16,608 nt of DNA, taken from contig DASZYF010000058.1 of assembly GCA_035545535.1 (NCBI GenBank), forward strand, positions 1 through 16,608. Reading direction: 5' to 3'. Below, piece after piece: positions 1 to 6,973 of this stretch. The notes beneath the pieces were generated by a model, which did not search any database, was not told the origin of the DNA, and saw only the letters and a program-made list of their open reading frames with translations. Both the position numbers and the translations under genes were made by a program. The first letter of the stretch is position 1. Each line of letters opens with the position of its first letter. The stretch is from DASZYF01 sp035545535. Lineage in GTDB: Bacteria > Actinomycetota > Actinomycetes > Mycobacteriales > CAJCIY01.

Positions 1-21
1 GCCACGTTCGTCGTCCCGTAA
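1..21 (+). CDS. Possible 3' end of an upstream gene
   Basis: Frame 1 reads Ala-Thr-Phe-Val-Val-Pro and stops at TAA (19-21), 17 bases before the next start codon. This is compatible with the tail of an upstream co-directional gene cut by the window edge. Six codons are far too few to name a family or to prove that it is coding. Confidence 0.3.
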   Translation, partial: ATFVVP

Positions 22-28
22 CCAGCAC

Positions 29-33
29 AGGAG
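29..33 (+). promoter_or_regulatory. Shine-Dalgarno site of the SDR gene
   Basis: AGGAG lies five bases before the ATG at 39. It is one of the few clear ribosome-binding sites in the window. It fixes this start and suggests translation from a leadered, possibly polycistronic, message, unlike the leaderless genes further on. Confidence 0.7.
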
Positions 34-38
34 CTGAC

Positions 39-893
39 ATGGAAGACGCCCTCGGCTACCAGGGCAAGCGCGTCGTCGTCGGCGGCGCCGCATCGGGCAT
101 GGGCGAGGCCACCGCGGCCGCGCTCGTCGAGCTCGGCGCGAACGTCATCGGTCTCGACATCAAGCCCACGCAGGTCCCGGTCAAGGACTTCGTCGAGGTC
201 GACCTGCGCGACAAGGCCTCGATCGAGGCGGGCGCCGCGAAGATCGGCGGACCCGTGGACGCGTTGTTCTGCTGCGCCGGCCTGCCGGGCGCGCCGTTCA
301 GCGACGTCGACGTGATGAAGGTGAACTACGTCGGCACCCGGCACTTCATCGAGCAGATGCTGCCGCACATGGCCGACCACTCGGCGATCGCGTGGGTCGC
401 GTCCAACGCGGGCCTCGGGTGGCAGATGAACATGGAGAACCTGCTGCCCCTCGTCGACTCCGAGGGCTTCGAGGCCGGCGTCGCGTGGTGCGAGGCGCAC
501 CCCGAGCTCATCGGCAACGGCATGAGCTACCCCGTGTCGAAGCAGGCGATCAACCTGCACGTCGCCAAGAACGCGGGCGCCCTCGCGGCGCGCAACATCC
601 GCTTCAACTGCTCGAACCCCGGCCCGACGGCGACGCCGATGATGCCGTCGTTCGAGACCAACAACGGCAAGGGCGTCATCGAGGCGGCGCTCGGCCCGAT
701 CGCGCGCTACTCGACGGCGGAGGAGCAGGCCTGGCCGCTCATCTTCCTCAACAGCCCGCGGTCGAGCTACGTGACCGGTGAGGCGTTCATGGTCGACGGC
801 GGCTTCTTCGGCGCCATGCAGACCGGCCAGATCGACCAGACCAAGCTGCTCACCGCACTGATGGAGCACCAGGCGGCGCAGGCCGCCGGGTAG
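39..893 (+). CDS. Short-chain dehydrogenase/reductase (SDR family)
   Basis: This is a 284-residue NAD(P)-dependent oxidoreductase of the classical SDR type, presumably cytosolic and acting on an alcohol/ketone pair. The glycine-rich nucleotide-binding loop is at residues 15-22 (GGAASGMG), the CAG turn follows strand 4, the catalytic Ser is about S122, and the YxxxK motif is Y164-K168. A Pro-Gly segment after the active site and a C-terminal MVDGGFF segment are typical of the family. The roughly 40-residue insert between the Ser and the Tyr resembles the 3-alpha-hydroxysteroid/coniferyl-alcohol dehydrogenase branch, but the substrate cannot be read from the sequence. The ATG at 39 is backed by a good Shine-Dalgarno site. 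The stop codon directly abuts the stop of the convergent MFS gene. Confidence 0.93.
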   Translation: MEDALGYQGKRVVVGGAASGMGEATAAALVELGANVIGLDIKPTQVPVKDFVEVDLRDKASIEAGAAKIGGPVDALFCCAGLPGAPFSDVDVMKVNYVGTRHFIEQMLPHMADHSAIAWVASNAGLGWQMNMENLLPLVDSEGFEAGVAWCEAHPELIGNGMSYPVSKQAINLHVAKNAGALAARNIRFNCSNPGPTATPMMPSFETNNGKGVIEAALGPIARYSTAEEQAWPLIFLNSPRSSYVTGEAFMVDGGFFGAMQTGQIDQTKLLTALMEHQAAQAAG

Positions 894-2330
894 TCAGCTC
901 GCTTCCACGATCCCGACGGGCACGGGGGTCGGCACGGCGGCCGGGCGGGGGACGCGCAGCAGCGCGGCGCTCAGCAGGAACCCGGTGAACGGGAAGACCG
1001 CGCCGATGAGGAACGTGTACCGCGTCGCATGCAGGACGCCCGCGGCGTCGCCGGCGCCCACCCCGATCGCGCCGTAGATCGTGACGAAGATCGCCAGGCC
1101 GAGCGTTATGCCGACGTTCTGCATGACCTGCAACGTGCCGGCCGCGACCCCGGCGACCCGGGCGGGCACGCCCGACAGGATGACGGTGTTCAGCGGCAGG
1201 AACGCGAGCCCGAGACCGACGCCGAGCAGCACCATGGAAGGGAACGCGGTGGTCCAGTAGTCGCTGCGCAGGGACAGCCGGGTCAGCAGCAGCAGCGCGG
1301 CGGTGATGGAGCCGGAGCCCGCCAGCACCATCGGCAGGACACCGGCGCGCGCCAGCAGCCGCGGCGTGATGCGCGTCATCGACGCCATCAGCAGCGCCAT
1401 GGGCAGGAACGCGAGCCCGGTGTGCAACGGGCTGTAGTCGCGCACGCGCTGGAAGTACTGCGTCAGGAAGAAGATCATGCCGAGGTTGCCCGCGGGGAAG
1501 CACGCCATGCACGTGTAGGCGACGGCCCGGTTGCGGTCGGCGAACACCTCGAGCGGCAGCAGCGGCTGGGCGCTGCGCCGCTCGCTCCCGAAGAACGCGC
1601 CGAGGAGCAGCAGGCCGCCCACGAGCGGACCGAGGGTCGCGAGGGTGCCCCAGCCGTGCTCCGACGCATGGATGAAGGAGAAGGCGAGGCCGCCGATGGC
1701 GAACGTCGACATCAGGGCGGCCGGCACGTCGAGGTGGCCGGGGTGGCGGTCGCTCTCGGGCAGCACCGTCGGGATGAGGTACATCATCACGGCCCCGATC
1801 GGCACGGTGACGAAGAAGACCGCCCGCCAGCCGAACGCGTCGGTGAGTGCCCCGCCGAGCAGCAGGCCCACCGCGAACGCGCTGCTGATGGACATCGAGA
1901 AGATGGCCAACGCCCGGTTGCGGGCCGGTCCTTCCCGGTAGGTCACCGTGATCATCGACAGCGTGCCGGGCCCGGCGAACGCGGCGCCCACGCCCTGCAC
2001 GGCGCGCGCCGCCAGCAGCATCCACGGCGCGACGGCGAAGCCCGCCACGACGGACGCGACGGTGAACAGCGCGATGCCGGCGGCGAGCACCCGGCGCCGC
2101 CCGAAGATGTCGCCGCTGCGGCCACCGAGCAGCAGCAGTCCGGCGTACGCGAGCGTGTAGGCGTCGAAGACCCACGACAGGCTGCTCGTCGAGAAGTGCA
2201 GCGAGCTGCGGATGCGGGGAAGCGCGACGTTCACGACGGTCGCATCGAGCCCGATGATGAGCTGCGTCGTGACCACGACCAGGAGGACCAGCCATGCGGG
2301 GCGCGGGCGCCTGGTGCCGGGTTCGCCCAC
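894..2330 (-). CDS. MFS drug/metabolite exporter, DHA2 (EmrB/QacA) type
   Basis: This is an integral membrane proton antiporter of about 478 residues whose length and hydrophobic pattern suit the 14-helix DHA2 family. The first helix ends in the hallmark GLDATVVNVALPRI (about residues 27-40, with the membrane Asp at 29). A motif-A loop (GRSGDIFGRRR) lies near residue 80, and a motif-C-like AFAGPGTLSM marks helix 5 of an antiporter. I chose the GTG at 2330 because a TAGTGT -10 box lies exactly seven bases upstream, as in the other leaderless genes here. The open frame extends to a GTG at 2360, but that would put the promoter inside the gene. The exported compound is unknown. The gene is divergent from the SnoaL-like gene and convergent with the SDR, with no gap. 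Confidence 0.93.
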   Translation of the reverse strand: MGEPGTRRPRPAWLVLLVVVTTQLIIGLDATVVNVALPRIRSSLHFSTSSLSWVFDAYTLAYAGLLLLGGRSGDIFGRRRVLAAGIALFTVASVVAGFAVAPWMLLAARAVQGVGAAFAGPGTLSMITVTYREGPARNRALAIFSMSISSAFAVGLLLGGALTDAFGWRAVFFVTVPIGAVMMYLIPTVLPESDRHPGHLDVPAALMSTFAIGGLAFSFIHASEHGWGTLATLGPLVGGLLLLGAFFGSERRSAQPLLPLEVFADRNRAVAYTCMACFPAGNLGMIFFLTQYFQRVRDYSPLHTGLAFLPMALLMASMTRITPRLLARAGVLPMVLAGSGSITAALLLLTRLSLRSDYWTTAFPSMVLLGVGLGLAFLPLNTVILSGVPARVAGVAAGTLQVMQNVGITLGLAIFVTIYGAIGVGAGDAAGVLHATRYTFLIGAVFPFTGFLLSAALLRVPRPAAVPTPVPVGIVEAS

Positions 2331-2337
2331 GCGCTCG

Positions 2338-2343
2338 ACACTA
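2338..2343 (-). promoter_or_regulatory. Leaderless -10 box of the MFS exporter
   Basis: On the minus strand TAGTGT is followed by seven bases and then GTG at 2330, so transcription should start on or next to the start codon. No convincing -35 is seen. It lies back to back with the promoter at 2380-2385, leaving a 62-base intergenic region to serve both genes. Confidence 0.6.
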
Positions 2344-2379
2344 GGTGAACGTCGAACCACCCGTGCCGGCCGGGCTCGC

Positions 2380-2385
2380 TACGGT
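2380..2385 (+). promoter_or_regulatory. Leaderless -10 box of the SnoaL-like gene
   Basis: TACGGT is followed by seven bases and then GTG at 2393. The spacing matches the other leaderless promoters in the window and sets the start. The earlier in-frame GTG at 2345 lies upstream of this box. The -35 region is not recognisable. Confidence 0.6.
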
Positions 2386-2392
2386 TCGCACC

Positions 2393-2809
2393 GTGAGCGA
2401 AGCGAACGATCCGCGGTCCGTGATCCAGCGCTACACCATGGCGGTGCTGCGCAAGGACTGGGACACCGTCGGATCGCTGCTGAGCGACGACTCGGTCTCG
2501 CACGAACCGCCGTCGCTGCCCTACGGCGGCGAGCACCGAGGCCGCGACGCGATCGTCGCGCTGTGCCAGACCATCACCTCGCTCTGGGGCGTCGGCGACA
2601 TCAAGGGCATGCCCTGGATGGTCGTCGAGGGCGACGAGCACTCCGCGAAGGTCGTCACGGGCGCGCACTTCGGAGCCACCGCGCACGCCACGGGCAACGA
2701 GTTCGAGGTCCGCGTCGCCGAGCTGTACACGATCGTCGACGGGAAGATCACCGAGGCGGTCATCCACTACTGGGACACGAAGACGATGTGCGAGGCGCTC
2801 GCCGGCTGA
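2393..2809 (+). CDS. SnoaL-like / NTF2-fold protein
   Basis: This small soluble protein (138 residues) has the SnoaL/ketosteroid-isomerase cone fold pattern. An N-terminal helix (VIQRYTMAVLRKDWDTVGSLLSDD) is followed by a GR-D-I segment (about residues 46-51) and then alternating beta strands. The strand VAELYTIVDGKITEAVIHYWD near the C-terminus is typical of the fold. Members act as isomerases, cyclases or hydratases, or only bind small ligands. No function can be assigned here. The GTG at 2393 is chosen from the leaderless -10 box. An in-frame GTG at 2345 would add 16 residues with no family resemblance. The luciferase-like gene follows 31 bases later, so the two could act on one substrate, but that gene has its own promoter. 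Confidence 0.88.
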   Translation: MSEANDPRSVIQRYTMAVLRKDWDTVGSLLSDDSVSHEPPSLPYGGEHRGRDAIVALCQTITSLWGVGDIKGMPWMVVEGDEHSAKVVTGAHFGATAHATGNEFEVRVAELYTIVDGKITEAVIHYWDTKTMCEALAG

Positions 2810-2834
2810 CCCCCTGCCGGCGCGCGCCTAGGCT
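2806..2834 (+). promoter_or_regulatory. Leaderless promoter of the F420 oxidoreductase
   Basis: CTGACC (2806-2811) and TAGGCT (2829-2834) are separated by exactly 17 bases, and the GTG start follows six bases after the -10 box. The -35 box overlaps the stop codon of the preceding gene. This is the best complete promoter in the window. Confidence 0.65.
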
Positions 2835-2840
2835 GCGCCC

Positions 2841-3773
2841 GTGCGCTACGGCATCCACACCGACATCACCGGCTCCTTCGACGGCGCCCCCATGAACGCC
2901 ATCGACGAGCTGGTCGCCCGGGCCCGCGAGGCCCACAGCCTCGGCCTGGACTTCTACATCCCGCAGATGTTCCAGATCGACGCGCTCACGGCGATCGCGG
3001 TCGTCGGCCGGGAGGTGCCCGGCCTGCAGGTGGGCACGGCCGTGGTGCCGACCTACCCGCGGCACCCGATGATGCTCGCCACCCAGGCGCTCACCACCAA
3101 CGCGGCCGCGGGCGGCAACCTCGTGCTCGGCATCGGCCTCTCGCACCAGCTCGTCATCGAGAACGTGTTCGGCATGTCCTACGACAAGCCGGTGCGGCAC
3201 ATGCGCGAGTACCTCGAGATCCTCATGCCGGCGCTGCGCGGCGAGCAGCTCGCCTACAAGGGCGAGATGCTCGGCGCGACGATGCTGATGCCCAACCAGT
3301 TCGACGGTGCGGCGGTGCCGCCGGTCATCGTCGCGGCGCTGGGCACACAGATGCTGAACGTCGCCGGCCGCCTCGCCGACGGCACCGCGCTCTGGATGAC
3401 CGGCCCGAAGACCGTCGCCGACCACATCGTCCCCACGATCACGAAGGCGGCCCAGGATGCGGGCCGCCCGGCACCGCGGGTCGCGATGGGCATCCCGGTG
3501 TCGGTGACCGCCGATCCCGACGCCGCCCGCGAGCGCGCGAACAAGATCTTCGCGATGTACAACAACCTGCCGAGCTACCGCGCGATGCTCGATCGCGAAG
3601 GTGCGGGCGGGCCGGCCGACGTCGCCGTCGTGGGCGACGAGGAGACCGTCGCCGCCGAGCTGCGCCGCATGGCCGACATCGGCGCCACCGACCTCACGCT
3701 CCCCGTGTTCGGCTCGCCCGAGGAGCGGGCCCGCACGATGACGCTGCTCGGCGACCTCGCGAAGAACGGCTGA
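2841..3773 (+). CDS. LLM-class (luciferase-like) F420-dependent oxidoreductase
   Basis: This cytosolic TIM-barrel oxidoreductase of 310 residues is of normal length for the bacterial luciferase-like superfamily. The early strand is RYGIHTDI, followed by a helix with ARAREAHSLGLDFYIPQMF. The VGTAVVPTYPRHPMMLATQALTTN segment (about residues 67-90) and the LVLGIGLSHQ segment (about 94-103) are hallmarks of F420-using members. The C-terminal part (VAVVGDEETVAAELRRMADIGATDLTLPVFG) is the usual last barrel repeat. Electrons would come from reduced coenzyme F420, the substrate is unknown, and F420 use is inferred from family resemblance. The GTG start is set by the -35/-10 pair just upstream. It ends three bases before the stop of the convergent CNB gene. 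Confidence 0.92.
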   Translation: MRYGIHTDITGSFDGAPMNAIDELVARAREAHSLGLDFYIPQMFQIDALTAIAVVGREVPGLQVGTAVVPTYPRHPMMLATQALTTNAAAGGNLVLGIGLSHQLVIENVFGMSYDKPVRHMREYLEILMPALRGEQLAYKGEMLGATMLMPNQFDGAAVPPVIVAALGTQMLNVAGRLADGTALWMTGPKTVADHIVPTITKAAQDAGRPAPRVAMGIPVSVTADPDAARERANKIFAMYNNLPSYRAMLDREGAGGPADVAVVGDEETVAAELRRMADIGATDLTLPVFGSPEERARTMTLLGDLAKNG

Positions 3774-3776
3774 CGG

Positions 3777-4808
3777 TCACGCACCGTCCTCGCGGCGGTG
3801 CGAGGTCGCGAGGTCGCGCAGGCGCTGCGGATCGACGTCGCGCGCCGCGACGGTCGCGATGCGCACCCGGGTCTTGGCGGTGACCGTCGACGTGCGGCGC
3901 CCACCCTCGAGCACCGCGCGCTCACCGAGGATCGCGCCCGGCCCGAGCTCGGCGACGGCCGCGCCGTCGACGTCGACGCTCACCACGCCGTCGAGCAGCA
4001 GGTAGATCGCGTCGCCGGGGTCGCCCTGCCGCGTGATCGTGGTGCCGGCCTTCTGCGTCGACACCTCGGGCCGGCCGGCGCCGTGCATGATCTGGCCCGA
4101 CAGCTCCCGCTCGAGCGCGGACTCCGCAGCGGTCACGACGACGGCCGAGTCCTGCGTCCCCCACGGGGTGCGGCGTCCGAACGAGTGCGCGAGCCAGCCC
4201 TTGTAGTCGGCCAGCCCGGCCTTCGCGACCAGCCCGCCGTCGCTGTCGTAGAGCCAGTGCCGGGGGAACGCGCTGGCCCCGTCGAGCTCCACCTCGCGAC
4301 GGCCGTCCGCGTGCAGCGTCAGCGCGAGCGTCGTCCACACGATCGGCGCCTGCAGCTTCACGAACGGTGGGTGGCGCACCGGGCGGGGCAGCGGGAGCGC
4401 GGTGCGGCCGCCGCAGGTCTGCCGGAACCGCACCCAGCCGCGGCCGATCTGCACGGGGTGGTCGATGTCGGGCAGCGACACGGCCGCGTAGGTGGCGCCG
4501 AGCTTGGCGACCCGGACCGTCGTCGCGCCCATGACGATGCCGCCCTCGTGCCAATGCCCCACGACCCGGTCGCCGTCGAACGCGGCGGTGGCGGAGAGGC
4601 GGTTGGCGAAGCGGAACGCGTCGGCGTCGCGCAGCCGGTCCAGCTCCGGCCCGAGGTCGGACAGGCGGTCGGGCGGTGGTGCGTCGTAGTGGGTGATCCC
4701 GAGGCCGAACGTGGCCTTCGTCGGACCGGTGACGGCTTCCGAGGGGATCCACGACACGGAGGCGGCGGTCGCGCTCACCGTGCGGGTCGCGTGGGTGATC
4801 TCGTCCAT
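3777..4808 (-). CDS. Cyclic nucleotide-binding (CNB) domain protein with unknown N-terminal domain
   Basis: This 343-residue protein probably acts as the receptor of a cyclic-nucleotide signal. The C-terminal 100 or so residues form a CNB domain. A roll segment (TITRQGDPGDAIYLLLDGVVSV) is followed by a phosphate-binding cassette GAILGERAVLEGGRRTSTV, with the conserved Glu at E296 and the phosphate-gripping Arg at R305, followed by T306. Residues 1 to about 230 are beta-rich, with no membrane segment and no helix-turn-helix, so it is not a CRP-type regulator. I do not recognise that region; a motif near residues 187-214 (LYDSDGGL...FGRRTPWGTQDS) stands out. ATG 4808 is used; a weak box CACCGT lies six bases upstream. 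It is divergent from a REC-cyclase gene 123 bases away, making that cyclase the obvious source of its ligand. Confidence 0.85.
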   Translation of the reverse strand: MDEITHATRTVSATAASVSWIPSEAVTGPTKATFGLGITHYDAPPPDRLSDLGPELDRLRDADAFRFANRLSATAAFDGDRVVGHWHEGGIVMGATTVRVAKLGATYAAVSLPDIDHPVQIGRGWVRFRQTCGGRTALPLPRPVRHPPFVKLQAPIVWTTLALTLHADGRREVELDGASAFPRHWLYDSDGGLVAKAGLADYKGWLAHSFGRRTPWGTQDSAVVVTAAESALERELSGQIMHGAGRPEVSTQKAGTTITRQGDPGDAIYLLLDGVVSVDVDGAAVAELGPGAILGERAVLEGGRRTSTVTAKTRVRIATVAARDVDPQRLRDLATSHRREDGA

Positions 4809-4865
4809 GGGACGACGGTGCGCCGTCGCCGCGGCTTCCGACAGGTGGCTGACCGGCGAGCGAGC

Positions 4866-4883
4866 AGGGGTGGCAGCACCCCT
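4866..4883. repeat. Perfect 7-bp inverted repeat, 4-base spacer
   Basis: AGGGGTG and CACCCCT flank GCAG. It lies midway between the divergent CNB and REC-cyclase starts, outside coding sequence, so it is a candidate operator or attenuating hairpin for either gene. It has no U-tract, so a terminator is unlikely. Confidence 0.55.
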
Positions 4884-4908
4884 CCGGCTGTGGTCCTGCC
4901 AACCTTCC

Positions 4909-4927
4909 GCCGCACCACCGGTGCGGC
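4909..4927. repeat. Perfect 8-bp inverted repeat at the cyclase promoter
   Basis: GCCGCACC and GGTGCGGC flank ACC, ending directly before the weak -10-like TGTGAT and four bases before the ATG at 4932. If the message is leaderless the dyad sits across the -35 to -13 region, as an operator would. If the message is longer it would form a strong hairpin over the start region. Confidence 0.6.
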
Positions 4928-4933
4928 TGTGAT
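4928..4933 (+). promoter_or_regulatory. Weak candidate -10 box of the cyclase operon
   Basis: TGTGAT is followed by seven bases and then GTG 4941. The spacing matches the leaderless genes, but the second base is G rather than A. TTCCGC lies 17 bases upstream as a poor -35. If real, translation starts at 4941 rather than at ATG 4932. Confidence 0.3.
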
Positions 4934-6266
4934 GGTCGGCGTGAACGCCATCACCGTCGTGCTCGCCGACGACAACCTCATCGTCCGGGAGGGCGTGCGG
5001 GCGATGCTCGAGCGCGACGCGGCCGTCGAGGTGCTCGGCGTCGCCGCGGACTACGACGAGCTCGTCGACACCGCCACCCGGCTCGCGCCGCAGGTCGTGG
5101 TCACCGACATCCGCATGCCCCCGACCTTCCAGGACGAGGGCATCGAGGGCGCCAAGGAGGTGCGTCGCCGCGTGCCCGGCACCGGTGTCGTGATCCTGTC
5201 CCAGTACGACGACCCCGAGTACGCCGTCGCGTTGCTCGCCGACGGCGCCGCGGGGTTCGCCTACCTGCTGAAGGAACGCGTCGGCGACGGGGACCGGCTC
5301 GGCCGCGCGATCCGCGAGGTCGCGACCGGCGGCTCGATGCTCGACCCCGAGATCGTGTCGGCGCTGATGACACCCGCCCGCGGCGAGGGCGAGCTCACCG
5401 CCGGCGAGGAGGACCTGCTGCGCCAGATCGCGGAGGGACGGCCGGTGAAGGCGATCGCCGCCGCGGCCGCGAGCACACCCGAGGCGGTCAACAAGGGCGT
5501 CGAGGACCTGTTCCTCCACCTCGCCCGCGACGCGTCGGCGGGCCGCGAAGGGGCACTGCGCCGGCTCCGCCTGCTGCAGCGCGCGATCGTCGACCGCGAG
5601 GAGCAGGGCGAGACGCTGTCCCGCCTGCTGCCCGGTGGGCTGGCCGAGAAGCTGCGGGCCGAGGGCGCGGCGCCCGGCCAGACCGAGCGCCTCACGGTGA
5701 CCGTGCTGATGTCCGACGTGCGCGGCTACTCCGGCATCGCGGAGCACACCGACCCGGCCGACCTCGCCGGGCAGCTGCACGCGCACCGCCGCGAGATGAA
5801 CGCCGCGATCCTCGAGCAGGGCGGCTGCGTCATGCAGTACGTGGGCGACGCGGTCATGGCCGTGTTCGGCGCCCCGTTCCCGCAGGCCGACCACGCCGAG
5901 CGGGCCGTGGCCGCGGCGGGCGAGATGCACCGCCGCCAGGCGGCGCTCGACGCCGAGTGGTCGGCCCGCGGACTGGAGCCGTTCGGCCTCGGCATCGGGC
6001 TCTCGACCGGTGAGGTCGCGGCCGCGCTGCTGGGCAGCGAGGAGCGGCTCGAGTACACGCTCGTCGGAGACACCGTGAACCTCGCGCAGCGCCTGCAGGA
6101 CCTGGCGCGCCCGGCGGGGACGACGGTGGTGAGCAGCGCGACGGCCGTGGCTGCGCCAGGCTGGACGTTCACCGCGCTGCCGGACCAGCTGGTGAAGGGT
6201 CGGGAGACACCGGTCAGCGCGGCGCGTGTGGACGGTCCGGTGGCGACATCTCAGGGGGATCGATGA
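4932..6266 (+). CDS. Response regulator fused to a class III nucleotide cyclase
   Basis: This is a 444-residue cytosolic protein. Residues 7 to about 130 form a NarL-type receiver with the acidic pair D13-D14, phospho-acceptor D59 and Lys K114. Residues about 150-200 look like a decayed LuxR-type helix-turn-helix (LTAGEEDLLRQIAEG). A helical linker (about 205-250) leads to a class III cyclase domain with metal-binding D262 and D306 and transition-state N383 and R387, so it should be catalytic. The usual substrate-recognising Lys is Gln (Q302) and its partner is Thr (T376), so ATP or GTP preference is uncertain. Starts at GTG 4929, ATG 4932 and GTG 4941 are all possible; none has a Shine-Dalgarno site. 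It is the first gene of an overlapping operon with a sensor kinase, which probably phosphorylates D59. Confidence 0.92.
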   Translation: MVGVNAITVVLADDNLIVREGVRAMLERDAAVEVLGVAADYDELVDTATRLAPQVVVTDIRMPPTFQDEGIEGAKEVRRRVPGTGVVILSQYDDPEYAVALLADGAAGFAYLLKERVGDGDRLGRAIREVATGGSMLDPEIVSALMTPARGEGELTAGEEDLLRQIAEGRPVKAIAAAAASTPEAVNKGVEDLFLHLARDASAGREGALRRLRLLQRAIVDREEQGETLSRLLPGGLAEKLRAEGAAPGQTERLTVTVLMSDVRGYSGIAEHTDPADLAGQLHAHRREMNAAILEQGGCVMQYVGDAVMAVFGAPFPQADHAERAVAAAGEMHRRQAALDAEWSARGLEPFGLGIGLSTGEVAAALLGSEERLEYTLVGDTVNLAQRLQDLARPAGTTVVSSATAVAAPGWTFTALPDQLVKGRETPVSAARVDGPVATSQGDR

Positions 6267-6973
6267 CAGCGACCGACAGCGCCGCACTCTCGGTGCGGGG
6301 CGTGCGCAAGACGTTCACGGCCGACCTCGCGCCGGTGCGCGCGCTGCGCGGGGCCGACCTCGACGTGCAGCGCGGCGAGTTCGTCGCGCTCATGGGTCCG
6401 TCCGGCTGCGGGAAGTCGACGCTGCTCAACCTGGTCGCCGGGCTCGACATCGCCGACGACGGTGAGATCGTCGTCGCCGGCGAGGTCGTGACCGGCCGTG
6501 ACGAGGACTGGCTCGCGCGCTTCCGCCGGCACAACGTCGGCATCGTGTTCCAGTTCTTCAACCTCCTCGACGGAGTCAGCTGCCTCGAGAACCTCACGCT
6601 GCCGGGCGTCATCGGCGGAGCGAAGCGCAAGAACGCGGAGTCGCGCGCACGTGACCTGCTCGACCTCCTCGGTCTCGGCGACCGCACCGAGCAGGTGCCC
6701 GCGGTGCTGTCCGGTGGTCAGCGGCAGCGGCTCGCGATCGCGCGGGCGCTCGTGAACGAGCCGACGTTGCTCCTCGCCGACGAACCGACGGGCGCGCTCG
6801 ACAGCGAGGGCGGCCACGAGGTGCTCGAGCTGTTCCGCCGGCTGCACACCGACGGTCAGACGATCGTGATGGTCACGCACTCCGCCGACGTCGCCGCCGG
6901 TGCGTCCCGCATCGTGCGCATGCGCGACGGCAAGGTGGAGGACGCCGAGGCGACGGAGCCGGTCCCGGCATGA
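6263..6973 (+). CDS. ABC transporter ATP-binding protein, MacB/LolD type
   Basis: This 236-residue ATPase sits on the inner face of the membrane and drives the FtsX-type permease encoded next. Walker A is GPSGCGKST (45-53), followed by a Q-loop in FQFFNLL, signature LSGGQ (149-153), Walker B ending D173-E174 in LLLADEPTGALDS, and switch His H206. The ADEPTGALDS wording is typical of the MacB/LolD/FtsE group, which powers export or mechanotransmission rather than import. ATG overlaps the cyclase stop in ATGA, which indicates translational coupling. All catalytic residues are present. Confidence 0.96.
   Translation: MTATDSAALSVRGVRKTFTADLAPVRALRGADLDVQRGEFVALMGPSGCGKSTLLNLVAGLDIADDGEIVVAGEVVTGRDEDWLARFRRHNVGIVFQFFNLLDGVSCLENLTLPGVIGGAKRKNAESRARDLLDLLGLGDRTEQVPAVLSGGQRQRLAIARALVNEPTLLLADEPTGALDSEGGHEVLELFRRLHTDGQTIVMVTHSADVAAGASRIVRMRDGKVEDAEATEPVPA

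Noticed and set aside
3798..4931. Upstream extension of the REC-cyclase frame
   Set aside because: It is antisense to the CNB gene and is low-complexity Arg/Gly/Ala. The receiver fold begins right after the starts at 4932-4941.
4932..6266. Assigning the cyclase as a plain adenylate cyclase
   Set aside because: The usual Lys is Gln and its partner is Thr, so naming the product cAMP would go beyond the sequence.
4809..6287. Upstream extension of the CNB frame on the minus strand
   Set aside because: The open frame runs on to 6287 but is antisense to the REC-cyclase gene and shows no homology. The CNB gene starts at ATG 4808.
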